Shown here piece after piece: positions 51,239 to 60,355 of a stretch of 64,000 nt of DNA. The notes beneath the pieces were generated by a model that searched no databases, had not been told where the DNA came from, and worked only from the letters and a program-made list of their open reading frames with translations. The translations under genes were made by a program, and so were the position numbers. Origin of the DNA: Mesorhizobium sp. YC-39 (GTDB taxonomy: Bacteria > Pseudomonadota > Alphaproteobacteria > Rhizobiales > Rhizobiaceae); assembly GCF_025753795.1 (NCBI RefSeq), contig NZ_JAOWPS010000014.1:1-64000 (forward strand), given 5' to 3'. The first letter of the stretch is position 1. Each line of letters begins with the position of its first letter.

Positions 51239-52231
51239 CTAGCTGGTTTCAACTCCGCGGCGGCTGCAATCTACTGACACTGAAATTCGCCGCCTGTTGA
51301 CCGGTCTGCTGGTGAAATTCTCGACGGCCATTGCGGAGATCGTGCGGGCCGGCATCTAGTCGGTAGACCGCAGCCAATGGGGGGCGTCGAAGGCGCTCGG
51401 TCTGCACAGTGGTCAGGTCATGTGCTCATCGTGCTGCCGCGAGCGCTGCGCGTCATCACGCCGCTGACGACCTCCAGCCATCTCGACCTGACCAAGGATT
51501 CCAGCCTTGTCGTCGCCATCGGCTAACAGGCACGGATGACGGGCGCCTTGTAGCGCGGCAATCCGCGCGCGAGGTCAACAATTCGCGATCGAGCGCGACG
51601 TTTGCCGTCCCCGCTCACCGACGTGCGGAGTTTACTCACCAAAGCTCAGTCCATCTGCTGAACCTCCAAATTATGTTTACAGCATTACGTTTTCGAGAAA
51701 TGACGTAACCTGAACTTCACTTAACATAACATGATGCACCGAGGAGATGTGATAGCTTTGGCGGCGCTGAGACTCCCGAAGATGGCCGCACAAGGAAACC
51801 CTGAAGGAAACTCGCGGCGGCGGCGGATAACTACATTGCTAATGATGAAACATGAACGAGTCTTTTCTAAAAGATCAGAAGTTATTCTTTAATGACTTTT
51901 CTTTAATCGGGATCCATGCGCTTCCCGCAGGCGGACCAGGCTCGGGGTCGCTATGAAATCAAGCGGCTGAAGCCTCGCACGTGGGAAGCCAGTTTCGCTG
52001 CAAAGAAATGACTTCTTGAAACGAAGGCCTGGAGTGGTCCGAAATGCGCACTGCCCATCCGGTTATCTATTGGTCTCGGCGGGAGGTGTCCAGTTACCGG
52101 GTAGGCAGAGCGGTGTTGCCGATACCCTAGATTGGCCGATGTGGACTCGCCGAGCGCATTAGCGAGGAAGCACCGCGGGACCTTAGTGCCTGTTAGGCCC
52201 ATAATGAGCAGTACAGAGAAGGAAGACCGCG
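51239..52231. other. Region with an ABC-permease relic and an AT-rich part
   Basis: Beyond the permease relic at 51359-51525 no gene is seen. From about 51660 to 51900 the DNA is AT-rich (TTATTCTTTAATGACTTT region) compared with the island, as if of different origin. The following SET-domain gene is also AT-rich. Confidence 0.4.
51359..51525 (+). pseudogene. Fragment of an amino-acid ABC transporter permease (AapQ-like)
   Basis: One frame reads SVDRSQWGASKALGLHSGQV. After a shift it reads LIVLPRALRVITPLTTSSH then LDLTKDSSLVVAIG and stop. This is the EAA loop and next helix of polar amino-acid permeases (Q.EAa.aLGl..gq....vlPQAlrviiPPl.s.yl.l.K.SSLa.aIGY). Only about 55 residues remain. Confidence 0.75.
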
Positions 52232-52651
52232 ATGACCTTAGCAATCGGTGACCGGCGAAACCGCATATACGTAAGGAATGTTCCTCAAAAGGGCCGCGGC
52301 GTATTTGCCAATATCCCCTTCAAAGTCGGCGATGTAATTGAAAGAGCCCCGACATGGGTATTTAACAGATCAGATGAAAAGCTATTGGAGCGCACAGGGA
52401 TATTCGAGTACTATTTCGTTCGGCAAACTCCTAATTCTATAAAGAATAGATTCTCCGGTTATGTTGTTTTCGGGCTAATTTCTTTAGTAAATCATTCATA
52501 TAACCCTAATTCACAAATAGTATGGATCGACGAAGATACGGGCACATGGGCAATCATCATAGCACTGAAGGACATAGAAGTTGGTGAAGAGATAACGCAC
52601 AGATATGCTAATATAAGCGATTATCCAGATACCATTGCTTTCGTCGAATAA
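52232..52651 (+). CDS. Small SET-domain protein (putative methyltransferase)
   Basis: 139 residues. Motifs in order: KGRGVFANIPFKVGDVIERAP (SET-N, GRGvFA..), YVVFGLISLVNHSYNPNSQIVW (NHs..PN, the AdoMet-site knot), and DIEVGEEITHRYAN, matching GEEiT..Y at the C-terminal end. This is a minimal SET domain without pre- or post-SET regions. Bacterial SET proteins are known in pathogens and symbionts, where some methylate host histones. The coding sequence is clearly AT-richer than the nif genes, a sign of recent transfer. There is no obvious secretion signal. Confident of the domain, unsure of function. Confidence 0.85.
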   Translation: MTLAIGDRRNRIYVRNVPQKGRGVFANIPFKVGDVIERAPTWVFNRSDEKLLERTGIFEYYFVRQTPNSIKNRFSGYVVFGLISLVNHSYNPNSQIVWIDEDTGTWAIIIALKDIEVGEEITHRYANISDYPDTIAFVE

Positions 52652-52701
52652 GCCAGATTTTTTATGTTACTTAACTCCTCTGAGCGGAGGGGGTATCGGA
52701 T

Positions 52702-53400
52702 ATGAACGATAAAATCACGATACTGGAACTGTCAAATTGCATCTGGGCACTAGACGACTTGGCGCGCAAGTCCGGCCTTCGAATTACGACCGGCGACAAT
52801 TTTGACGAGTATGTTCGAATCACCAACGGACTGCCCGGAAAGCCGCCGACCACTCCACACTTCCGTCCGGACTGTTCTGCTCTCTCACCTGGAAAGGCAT
52901 TTTGGATCGTCGGTCGGGATCGGGAAGGAAGTATAGCGCATGTGCAAGCGATGCGTTTAGACGATATATCCGACACCAGCCTTGCTGAGCATCTTAGATC
53001 GCTCAAAGGCTGTTTTGACGACCCTGACCTCAAAGCCGGGCCCAGTTCCTCGTGCAGTTGCACCGCGCCGACGGCTGAGGCCATAAAGGGGCTGATAGCA
53101 TATCATGGCGACGTGTGGTTGCGGGAGGACTTTCGAGGCCGCAACCTCACGAGCTTTGTTGGTCGCCTCGCATTGGGGCTCGCATGGGCTAGATGGTCCC
53201 CAGATTTGATTTACGCGCTAGTTGCCGGCTGGAACATCGAAAAAGGTGTAGTGGATCGCTACGGATATCAGCATCGAGAGTACGGGTCCATCCTGCGCTT
53301 GCCTGCCCTAGGGATAAGCCATGATGACTGGCTAGTTTGGCTCACTCGAGACGAACTGTTGAAGACACTTTCCGGTACTTTCGCATTGCGGACGCCCTGA
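52702..53400 (+). CDS. Unknown 232-residue protein
   Basis: Begins with the ATG at 52702 (GGAGGGGG upstream). Sequence features: LSNCIWALDDLARKSGLRITT, SPGKAFWIVGRDREGSIAHVQAMRLDDISDT, LREDFRGRNLTSFVGRLALGLAWARWSPDLIYALVAGWNIEKGVVDRYGYQH. The pattern strand-R-loop-GxxxxFVGRLALGLAW followed by a VDRYGYQHREYGS tail is reminiscent of acyl/acetyltransferase folds, but I do not recognise a family. It may form a pair with the SET gene 50 bases upstream. Confidence 0.6.
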   Translation: MNDKITILELSNCIWALDDLARKSGLRITTGDNFDEYVRITNGLPGKPPTTPHFRPDCSALSPGKAFWIVGRDREGSIAHVQAMRLDDISDTSLAEHLRSLKGCFDDPDLKAGPSSSCSCTAPTAEAIKGLIAYHGDVWLREDFRGRNLTSFVGRLALGLAWARWSPDLIYALVAGWNIEKGVVDRYGYQHREYGSILRLPALGISHDDWLVWLTRDELLKTLSGTFALRTP

Positions 53401-53670
53401 GAACCGTCTCTGATCCTTCGGAAACACGAGTGCCATTGTCGGCCACGCTACATCTAGCAGGCACAACAGATTGTCTTCACGCATGACCCGCAGAACGCAT
53501 TTGTGATTGACTTGCCACCCCTCGCGCCGAAGCAGGGCTCCAATCCGGCGGTAGCCGTAGTGTGTGTTGCCGAGAGCCAGCTTCTGAATGAGATCGCGCA
53601 AACCCGTCTCGGCTCGACGAGGGGCCAAATCCAGCCAGTGACGGTAATAGCTCATCGGGGTTGGCGCGCG
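53401..53670 (-). mobile_element. IS3-family transposase OrfB fragment
   Basis: The minus frame YYRHWLDLAPRRAETGLRDLIQKLALGNTHYGYRRIGALLRREGWQVNHKCVLRVMREDNLLCL is the N-terminal HTH_21 part of an IS3-type OrfB, given here over two parts of the frame. The catalytic core is absent. Confidence 0.8.
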
Positions 53671-53835
53671 CATCGCAGATGCTGTTCGAACCGGGTACTG
53701 GCCAACTCCAGCAGTTGTGGTGTCGCCTTCAGGTAGACCTCGGTGCCAAGGAGGTTCTGATGGCCCAGATAGGCTGACAGCATGGGCAACTTGGCGTGTA
53801 TATCGACGCCTTCCTCTGCCCACATCGTGAGGCGG
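53652..53835 (-). pseudogene. Tyrosine recombinase C-terminal fragment (minus strand)
   Basis: The frame EGVDIHAKLPMLSAYLGHQNLLGTEVYLKATPQLLELA is the last part of a phage-type integrase: LGH box and the catalytic Tyr (TEVYLK). The rest is missing. Just beyond 53835 a similar piece runs on the plus strand. Confidence 0.7.
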
Positions 53836-53869
53836 TGGACCGCGAAGGCACAGTTTTGCAGTTCACCGC

Positions 53870-54975
53870 CTCCTCTCCTGGTTATCGCCAAGGCGCCGAC
53901 GTCCAACGGCTTCTGCCCAAGCTCTCCACCTAACTTGGTCAACATCTCGGGCACGCAGCGATACCTAACCCTAGCCCCGGGACCTGTGTGAGGCCAGCGC
54001 GCGCTTCGAGCATTACGCCATGGAGATGCCCAATGCGCGACGCGACGCTCCTTGGCTCCTGGATCCGGAGGTTCCTACTCGAACACGTGGTTGCCGAACG
54101 CAATCTCGCCCGCAACACCCAGCAGGGTTACCGCGACGGATTATGTCAGCTTCTCCGTTCGTTGTGCAGCGGGTCGGCAAGTCTATTGATCGCCTGAATG
54201 TCGTCGATCTATCGGCCGAGCTAATCCGCGCCTTCTTAACCGATATCGAAGTGACGCGTCGCTGTTCGATCGCCACCCGCAATCAACGTCTTGCCGCCGT
54301 TCGGGCGTTCGCTGGCTTTGTCGGTGAGCTAGCCCCGTCCACATCGAATGGTCGGGCCAGATCCGTTCGATCCCGTTCAAGAAGACCGATCAGGCGGTCG
54401 TTCCTTACCTCGAAAAGGCGGAGATCGACGCCTTGCTCGCCGCTCCAGATCGGCGGACGGAGCAGGGTCGGCGCGACTACGCCCTGCTGCTGTTCCTTTA
54501 CAACACTGGTGCAAGAGCGTCAGAGGCGTTCGGCGTCAAGGTGGCGGACCCGGACCTGAACGCCCCCAGCGTCAAAATCCATGGCAAGGGCGGCAAGCGG
54601 CGATACTGCCCCATTGTGGACCGCCACCGTCGTCGAGTTACGGACACTCGTCGCCTGACGGAGCCCCTTCTCGATCCGTCTTCCTCAATCGCTGCGGCCA
54701 ACCCATCACTCGCTTCGGGATCCATACCGCCGTCGAGCGTTATGGCCTCAAGGTCGTCGGCAAAATGCCGTCGTTGGCGAGAAAGCGCGTAAGCCCTCAC
54801 TCCATCCGCCAAACCACGGCGACCCATCTCCTGCGCGCAGGCGTCGACATCAACACAGTCCGCGGATGGCTCGGGCACGTCTCGCTGGACCACGAACGTC
54901 TATGCAGAGGTCGACTTCGAGACCAAGGCTAAGGCGCTCGAAAAATGCGAAGCGCCGAGTCTCGGCAAGATCTCA
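53870..54975 (+). pseudogene. Tyrosine recombinase genes, decayed (RIT/XerD-like)
   Basis: First a C-terminal relic (GADVQRLLPKLSTYL, GHAAI/GTQRYL, 53890-54020). Then from about 54031 a nearly full recombinase in several frames: SWIRRFLLEHVVAERNLARNTQQGYRD (SAM-like N-terminus), IPFKKTDQAVVPYLEKAEIDALLAAPDRRTEQGRRDYALLLFLYNTGARASEA (box I with the first Arg), KIHGKGGKRRYCPI, HSIRQTTATHLLRAGVDINTVRGWLGHVSLDH (box II). At least four frameshifts. Two recombinases in tandem recall the 'recombinase in trio' elements of rhizobia. Confidence 0.78.
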
Positions 54976-56452
54976 AAACGATGGCGTGATCAACCTGCGC
55001 TGATGGACTTGCTTCGGTCCCTGTGCCCGCTTTGTTGTGTGGCGCTCGGCGTTCTCACCGGCCTGCCACCTCTGGCCCGCGGCGGCCGACGCCACATCTC
55101 TACCGAAGCCACATTACGCACCAAATGTGTTCGAGCACATTTGGTGCGGGAAATCCGCCCGCCCGGATCTGTGAGGGCGAAAGCCGAATGGCTGACCTAC
55201 TCGACCACGACCTAGGCGGACATCCTGGGGCGGCTGCGACGGCAGACCTTCTCCTCGCTGACAGAGGCCACAACGCCGAGATGTCATCGCCAAGATGTAT
55301 ACGTGCGTTAGCCTGATATTCTATTCACGATGGCGCCCTCCTGGCTCGGAACTGGGGCGTCCTTGTCCGGACAGGTCGTAGAATGGATAGACCTGCCGAA
55401 ATCAAGTGAGCGGCGCTTTCTTCATCGCCACCGCTTTCACCCAAGATCCACCAAGCGCATTAACCGCCGTTTACAGTAAATTCACGCAACTTCACAACCG
55501 CAAATCGCCGACGATGATAGCTTCACGACAAGATCGGAGATTAGGGCGAGTCAAAAGGCTGAACGTCGATTTACGCTTCGGACTGAGGGACGGCATGCAA
55601 TCGGGATCGGCAGCCAATGGCAAGAAGAGCGTTATTGAGGCAATCCACTCGATACAACCAATCTCGATGACTTTGATCGGTAGATGTTTCCGGCTGCCTA
55701 CAACCCCTGAGATTGCCGGAATTACGTGCGCCAAGGAATCGGTCTATGCGACAGTTGGGGCTCTCTGCCCGTATTTCGATCTACCAAACCCTGCATCAAT
55801 TTGTTGCGACAAATTCATCCAACGTCAGCTCCGCACGGAGGCCGGCGCTCCAGTGCGCGATCGTCGCCGAGCATTGATGCAATTCGCAACGGAATCGCTG
55901 TTGATGTTGGAAAATATTGGAGAGACATATATTACAACGAGATTGGTCCGATTGCTTTCGGCTCGCCGGCTGATTGTGAGTAAGCGGCAGAGCGAACTCC
56001 GTCTCTCCACTTCCTAGTCGTTTTTGTTGCTGGTTCGTCTCTCCAAGATGCCAGTCGGTAATGCCTGTCGAAAGCATTTTATTGCGTACCAAGACGACAG
56101 GAGTTCAGAGAAGGTCAGCTCACCCGGGACCGTTCTGTGAATCTTAACCAGGATATACAATGGTGACGAAATATACTTCGCTGGCACGAAACTCCCCGAT
56201 CATCCTTGGATGCAAAAGTCGTCAGCGGTCGCGCTGTGCGCAGACTCGCCGCCAGTTTCAAAGATGCCCTTTTGAGGCCAATCTATCATCGACAAACGAC
56301 GCCCTAGGCTACGATCCTTGTCGCGATCCGAGAAGACCGGCTGCCAACGTAAAACCGTTGTCGGCAAATGTCGGGCGCCGGGGTCCAGGAGAGTTTCGGT
56401 GGCCTAGAAGCCGTCGGATCGGCCGACGGCAATCAAGCGGGTTGCCTGAGCC
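54976..56452. other. Region without a secure gene
   Basis: A 203-residue plus frame at 55406-56017 (e.g. SVIEAIHSIQPISMTLIGRCFRLP) has no recognisable domain and no good ribosome-binding site; I give it little weight. The perfect inverted repeat at 55117-55148 is listed separately. Nothing else can be assigned. Confidence 0.4.
55117..55148. repeat. Perfect 13-bp inverted repeat with 6-base spacer
   Basis: CGCACCAAATGTG (55117-55129) and CACATTTGGTGCG (55136-55148) are exact reverse complements around TTCGAG. The site lies about 150 bases behind the decayed tyrosine recombinase. The layout of two 13-base arms and a 6-base core is like a Xer/lox-type recombination site; a terminator is less likely because no T-run follows. 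Confidence 0.75.
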
Positions 56453-57337
56453 ATGAGGGCGCTGGACGGTGTGCCCAGATTGGTACCCTCAACGCAGTCG
56501 CCAGCGCAAGGCATCGCTTTGTATGCCGGCGGTGTGTTCATCTTCTGCGTCGTGGACGCTATGATCAAATGGTTGTCGACCGACTATTCGATCGCTCAGA
56601 TCATGTTTTTCCGCGCCCTGATAGGACTTGTTCCAACGTTGGCGATACTATTGAGGCCGCCCGGACTTTTGTCGCTGAAAACCCGTAGGGTTGGAGCGCA
56701 TCTGCTGCGCGGTCTTGTCAGCCTAGTGGGCACGTTCGGCTTTTGCTGGGCCCTGGCGGTGATGCCGTTGGGCGCCACATACGCTATCGGCTTTGCCGCG
56801 CCGATATTTATTACTGCCTTGTCGGTCCCAATTCTGAACGAAAGTGTGGGCTTAGGACGCTGGCTGGCAGTGCTTGTGGGCTTTGCTGGCGTCCTTATCA
56901 TGATCCGACCCGGCATGAATGGCGCTTTCGGCGGGGAGGGCATAGCGTTTGTTGCTACCGTTGCGTACGCCCTGTCGATGGTGCTGGTCCGCCTTTACAG
57001 TCGCACCGAGAGCAACGTAGCGATGATCTTTTACGCCAACATTGTCGTCATAGCCGCAACTGGCGTTCAAATGCCTTTCGTCTGGATCACGCCGGGGTGG
57101 TCGGGCGGCGGTCTTCTTGTCCTGGTCGGGCTCCTTAGTGGCGTCGGCACTCTTATGTTGGCCCAAGCCTATCGCATGGCGACACCATCAATTGTTGTGC
57201 CGTTCGAGTATACGGGCATGATATGGGGTGTTGCGCTAAGTTTTTTTATCTGGGGTGATATACCAGATCTGTGGGCCTTAGTCGGGTCGCTCGTGGTCAT
57301 TGGCAGTGGCCTTTATATCCTGCACCGGGAGAGATAA
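56453..57337 (+). CDS. DMT-superfamily (EamA) transporter
   Basis: 294 residues, the usual EamA length, with ten membrane helices in two EamA repeats (LYAGGVFIFCVVDAMIKWLSTDYSIAQIMFFRALIGLVPTLAIL...; GGEGIAFVATVAYALSMVLVRLYSRTES...). The first ~20 residues (RALDGVPRLVPSTQSPAQG) are hydrophilic and may not belong; a start nearer 56520 is possible. It is probably an inner-membrane exporter of metabolites or amino acids. It is a different gene from the DMT relic at 10892. It stands alone among IS remnants. Confidence 0.88.
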   Translation: MRALDGVPRLVPSTQSPAQGIALYAGGVFIFCVVDAMIKWLSTDYSIAQIMFFRALIGLVPTLAILLRPPGLLSLKTRRVGAHLLRGLVSLVGTFGFCWALAVMPLGATYAIGFAAPIFITALSVPILNESVGLGRWLAVLVGFAGVLIMIRPGMNGAFGGEGIAFVATVAYALSMVLVRLYSRTESNVAMIFYANIVVIAATGVQMPFVWITPGWSGGGLLVLVGLLSGVGTLMLAQAYRMATPSIVVPFEYTGMIWGVALSFFIWGDIPDLWALVGSLVVIGSGLYILHRER

Positions 57338-57498
57338 AAGCCGGTCGTACCCGGCCGATTGGTGTAGCTCGGCGGTTACGAAGCCGCCCGCGAGCGCGCC
57401 GTTAGTAGCGCCGTAGCGAGTGAGCGGCGTGTCGGTGGTCATCGGCGCTTTCCGGTAGGGTTGGTTGTTGACGCCAACACATTTCGGAAGGACCACCG

Positions 57499-57945
57499 AT
57501 GACCGACGACATGATGAACCGGCGCACGCTCGTGGAGAAGACCCCGGATGCGCTCTGCTGCGGGAGATGATCGGCTTTGCCGCTGAGTGGCTCATGGAAA
57601 TGGAGGTTGGCGCGGCCACCGGCGCCGCCTATGGCGAGAAGAACCCGCTGCGGCTTGTCCAGCGCAACGGCTATCGCGACCGGGACTGGGAGACGCGGGC
57701 CGGCACGGTCGAGCTGCGCATCCCAAAGCTGAGGAAGGGCTCCTACTTCCCCAGCTTCCTGGAGCCGCGACGCATGGCCGAGAAGACGCTCACCGCGGTC
57801 ATCCAGGAGGCCTACGTGCAGGGCATCTCGGTCGACGACCTGGTCAAGGCGATGGCCCGTGCGGCGTCTCCAAAAGCCAGGTGAGCCGGCTCTGCGAGGA
57901 GATCGACGGCAAGGTGAAGGCCTTCCTGAGCGGCCGATCGAGCTC
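57499..57945 (+). mobile_element. IS256-family transposase, truncated and frameshifted
   Basis: Frames from the ATG at 57499 (MTDDMMNRRTLVEKTPDA) and from about 57560 (LREMIGFAAEWLMEMEVGAATGAAYGEKNPLRLVQRNGYRDRDWETRAGTVELRIPKLRKGSYFPSFLEPRR, in two runs) give the N-terminal part of an IS256 mutator-type transposase. A further shift at about 57870 leads to GVSKSQVSRLCEEIDGKVKAFL. The catalytic DDE part is missing beyond 57945. Confidence 0.85.
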
Positions 57946-58179
57946 GGTCTCATCCGCCGAGGGGAGCAGCAACCTCATGTATGGGCTGTATTAGTGATCC
58001 AGACGACATTGGGCGGCGGGGAGCGCACGCCCGCAGCTAATTAGAAGAAGTCGATAGTCGACGATGATCTCGTAGCTGTAGGGGAACGCACGAACTTTCA
58101 ACCGGCTGTTCCGATAGAGGAAACGAGCAGGCGCATTTCGATCATTGCGGATCCTAAGCTAACAGGAGGTCGTATTCCA
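57946..58179. other. IS junction sequence
   Basis: No gene recognised between the IS256 and IS5/IS1182 fragments. Confidence 0.4.
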
Positions 58180-58416
58180 GACGCTCCATCAAGAGCCGTT
58201 CCGAGCGGAATAGAAGGCCTGCAGCAGCATCGCCTTGAGCAGCTTTTCCGGTGGGATCGATGGTCGACCGATCGGCGAATACAGTGCAGCGAACTCGCGC
58301 TCCAGCGCCGACAGCGCCTCATTCACGATCGCCCGAATGCGGCACAGCGGATGATCGCGTCGCACCCGCGCTTCAAGGTCCACATAGCTGAACAACCCCT
58401 GACCGCTCGCCTCCAC
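58180..58416 (-). mobile_element. IS5/IS1182-type transposase N-terminal fragment
   Basis: The minus frame LFSYVDLEARVRRDHPLCRIRAIVNEALSALEREFAALYSPIGRPSIPPEKLLKAMLLQAFYS, read over two runs, is the N-terminal DUF772 domain of IS5/IS1182 transposases. It ends in unrelated sequence after FYSARNGS. Confidence 0.82.
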
Positions 58417-58600
58417 CGCGCACGATAAACTCCCACCTCTTGGTGGTCAGAGTGAATCACGAACCCGGGGCTGTCGCGAGCCCTTTTTCAACAGATGGGG
58501 TGATTGGGGTCTCGCCCGAGCCAAATTGAGGGCGGCTGCTCCTATCGAGATGTGAGAACGTGGTCGATGTAGATGGCCACAAACATCAGGAGGAGCAGCC

Positions 58601-59640
58601 ATGAAGTATTTTGCCGGACTTGGCGTGTCTTTGGAAGAGACCGCGATCTGTGTCGTCGACGAGAGTGGCCGGATCGCGAAGGAAGGGCGGGCGGCGAGTG
58701 AGCCGAGGGCGCTTTATGAAGCCTTGCGGAAAATCGATCTGCCGCTGGAGCGCATCGGGCTCGAAGCTTGCTCGCTGAGCCTGGCTTTATGACGGTATTC
58801 GCGCCGAAGGATTGCCGGCGATCTGCATCGAGACCCGGCAGGCGAACGCGGCGATGAAAACGATGCCGAACAAAACGGATCGCAACGACGCCCGCGCCTT
58901 GGCGCAGATCATGCGCACCGGCTGGTATCGGCAGGTGCATATGAAGAGCCAGCAGTGTCGGCTCTGGCGATCCCTCCTCGTCGCACGACGCACGGTCCTC
59001 AAGGAAATGCGGACCATCGAGAACGTCGTCAGGGCAATTCTGCGGGAGGCCGGCATCAAGCTTGGCACTCCAGGCCGCGCAGCCTTCGCTCATCGCGTGC
59101 GCGAACTGAATGGCGCAGATACGGTCATCATGGCGCTTGTCGAGCCGCTTCTGGCGATCGTGGCAACGATGTTGCGCGAGTGCGGGCGACTGACAAAACA
59201 GGTCCTCAATATCGCCCGCAAGGAGCAAGTCTGCCGGCGCCTCATGTCCGTGCCCGGTGTGGGACCCACCACCGCGCTCGCCTTTCGTGCCACGGTCGAT
59301 CAGCCGGACCGCTTTCGCCGATCGAGGGATGTCGGAGCGCATTTGGGTCTGACCCCGGCACGCTATCAATCTGGCGAGACGGACATTCAGGGCAAGGTAA
59401 GCCGATGCGGTGACGAGCTCGCCCGCGAGGCCCTCTATGAGGCGGCTCATTCGCTGCTTGTTGCTCAGCAAGAAATGGTCGAGCCTCAGAGCGTGGGGTA
59501 TGACCGTCGCCAAGCGGCGGTATGGCCCGAGCCCGAGTTGCTGTTGCCCGCAAGCTCGCTGTCATCCTGCATCGCATGTGGAGCGATGCGACAGAATTCC
59601 GCTTTGGCAAGGCACCCGGCTCCGTATCGGCCACGAAATA
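58601..59640 (+). mobile_element. IS110-family transposase, decayed
   Basis: Begins KYFAGLGVSLEETAICVVDESGRIAKEGRA. A frameshift near 58785 breaks WLYDGIRAEG. It then continues LPAICIETRQANAAMKTMPNKTDRNDARALAQIM and SVPGVGPTTALAFRATVDQP, then GLTPARYQSGETDIQGKVSRCGDELAREALYEAA. It shifts again near 59490, leaving the VAVARKLAVILHRMW end in another frame. It is related to the 47431 copy (shared RYQSGE.D..G..SR.GD). Confidence 0.88.
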
Positions 59641-60069
59641 GGCACAACGGACCAACGAAGGAGGAGTTGATTCCGCCCGAAAGGGCGTGGGCCGGTTCCC
59701 GTGGGGACGATGGGCAAGGCGATCTCGTTAGCAGGCACGATCCTAGGACGAACTCTCCTAAGGTCGTTCAACAGATTGAGACGCCTCGCTCTACTGACCC
59801 CATCATGCGGCGGCCTAACGTCGACCGCGAAGAAAAGCGAGTGACCCGCGGGGCGACATGGTCCGGAAAATTATTGGGAGGAGCTTGACCTCAACGACCC
59901 CAATCAGAGAAGCCTGCTAGCAGTCGCTCAAGGCACGCAGGCCAAGCCAGGTTCTTTCGATCCATTTCTTGAAATCCTCCGAAAACGGGGGCGCTGCACG
60001 AGGCGTATCGGCCATTTGAAAAATTCGGATCCGCCACGATCTCTCGGACCGAAGATGTCTGCGCGCTCT
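59641..60069. other. IS-flanking sequence
   Basis: Contains the copy of the 48593 sequence (59801-59833). No gene recognised. Confidence 0.4.
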
Positions 60070-60195
60070 AGGCACTCGACCATGTCGAGCGACGCATCGA
60101 GCATGGGGAATTGTCGGCACTGGAGGCGATCGACATCCTGCTGTCGGAAGAACTGCCGCTGCGCGAGCACAGCCGCATGAAGACCGCTCCAGATG
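60070..60195 (+). mobile_element. IS21-type IstB helper fragment
   Basis: The frame LDHVERRIEHGELSALEAI plus DILLSEELPLREHSRMKTA is the N-terminal helical part of IstB-like ATPases of IS21 elements. The Walker A region is not found downstream. Confidence 0.55.
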
Positions 60196-60355
60196 GTCTT
60201 GTAGCAAACGACGATCCCGCGATCGATAAGGGCCGATGTTCCCACCCGTTACGGCGATTTTCGCGCAACCGAAGTCTGCGACGTGTTCGAGATTCCACGA
60301 TGCCGGTGGTGACGCTGTGCAAATCAATCATCGGCCAGATGCACGTAACTCAGCC

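Noticed and set aside
51749..51892. Short GTG-started frame (IALAALRLPKMAAQG...) with GGAG
   Set aside because: The GGAG is too close to the start and the 47 residues match nothing.
55406..56017. 203-residue plus-strand frame
   Set aside because: No domain, no ribosome-binding site, amino-acid use looks random; left as unassigned.
56182..56197. TGGCACGAAACTCCCC as a sigma-54 promoter
   Set aside because: CC at the -12 position and no NifA site upstream.
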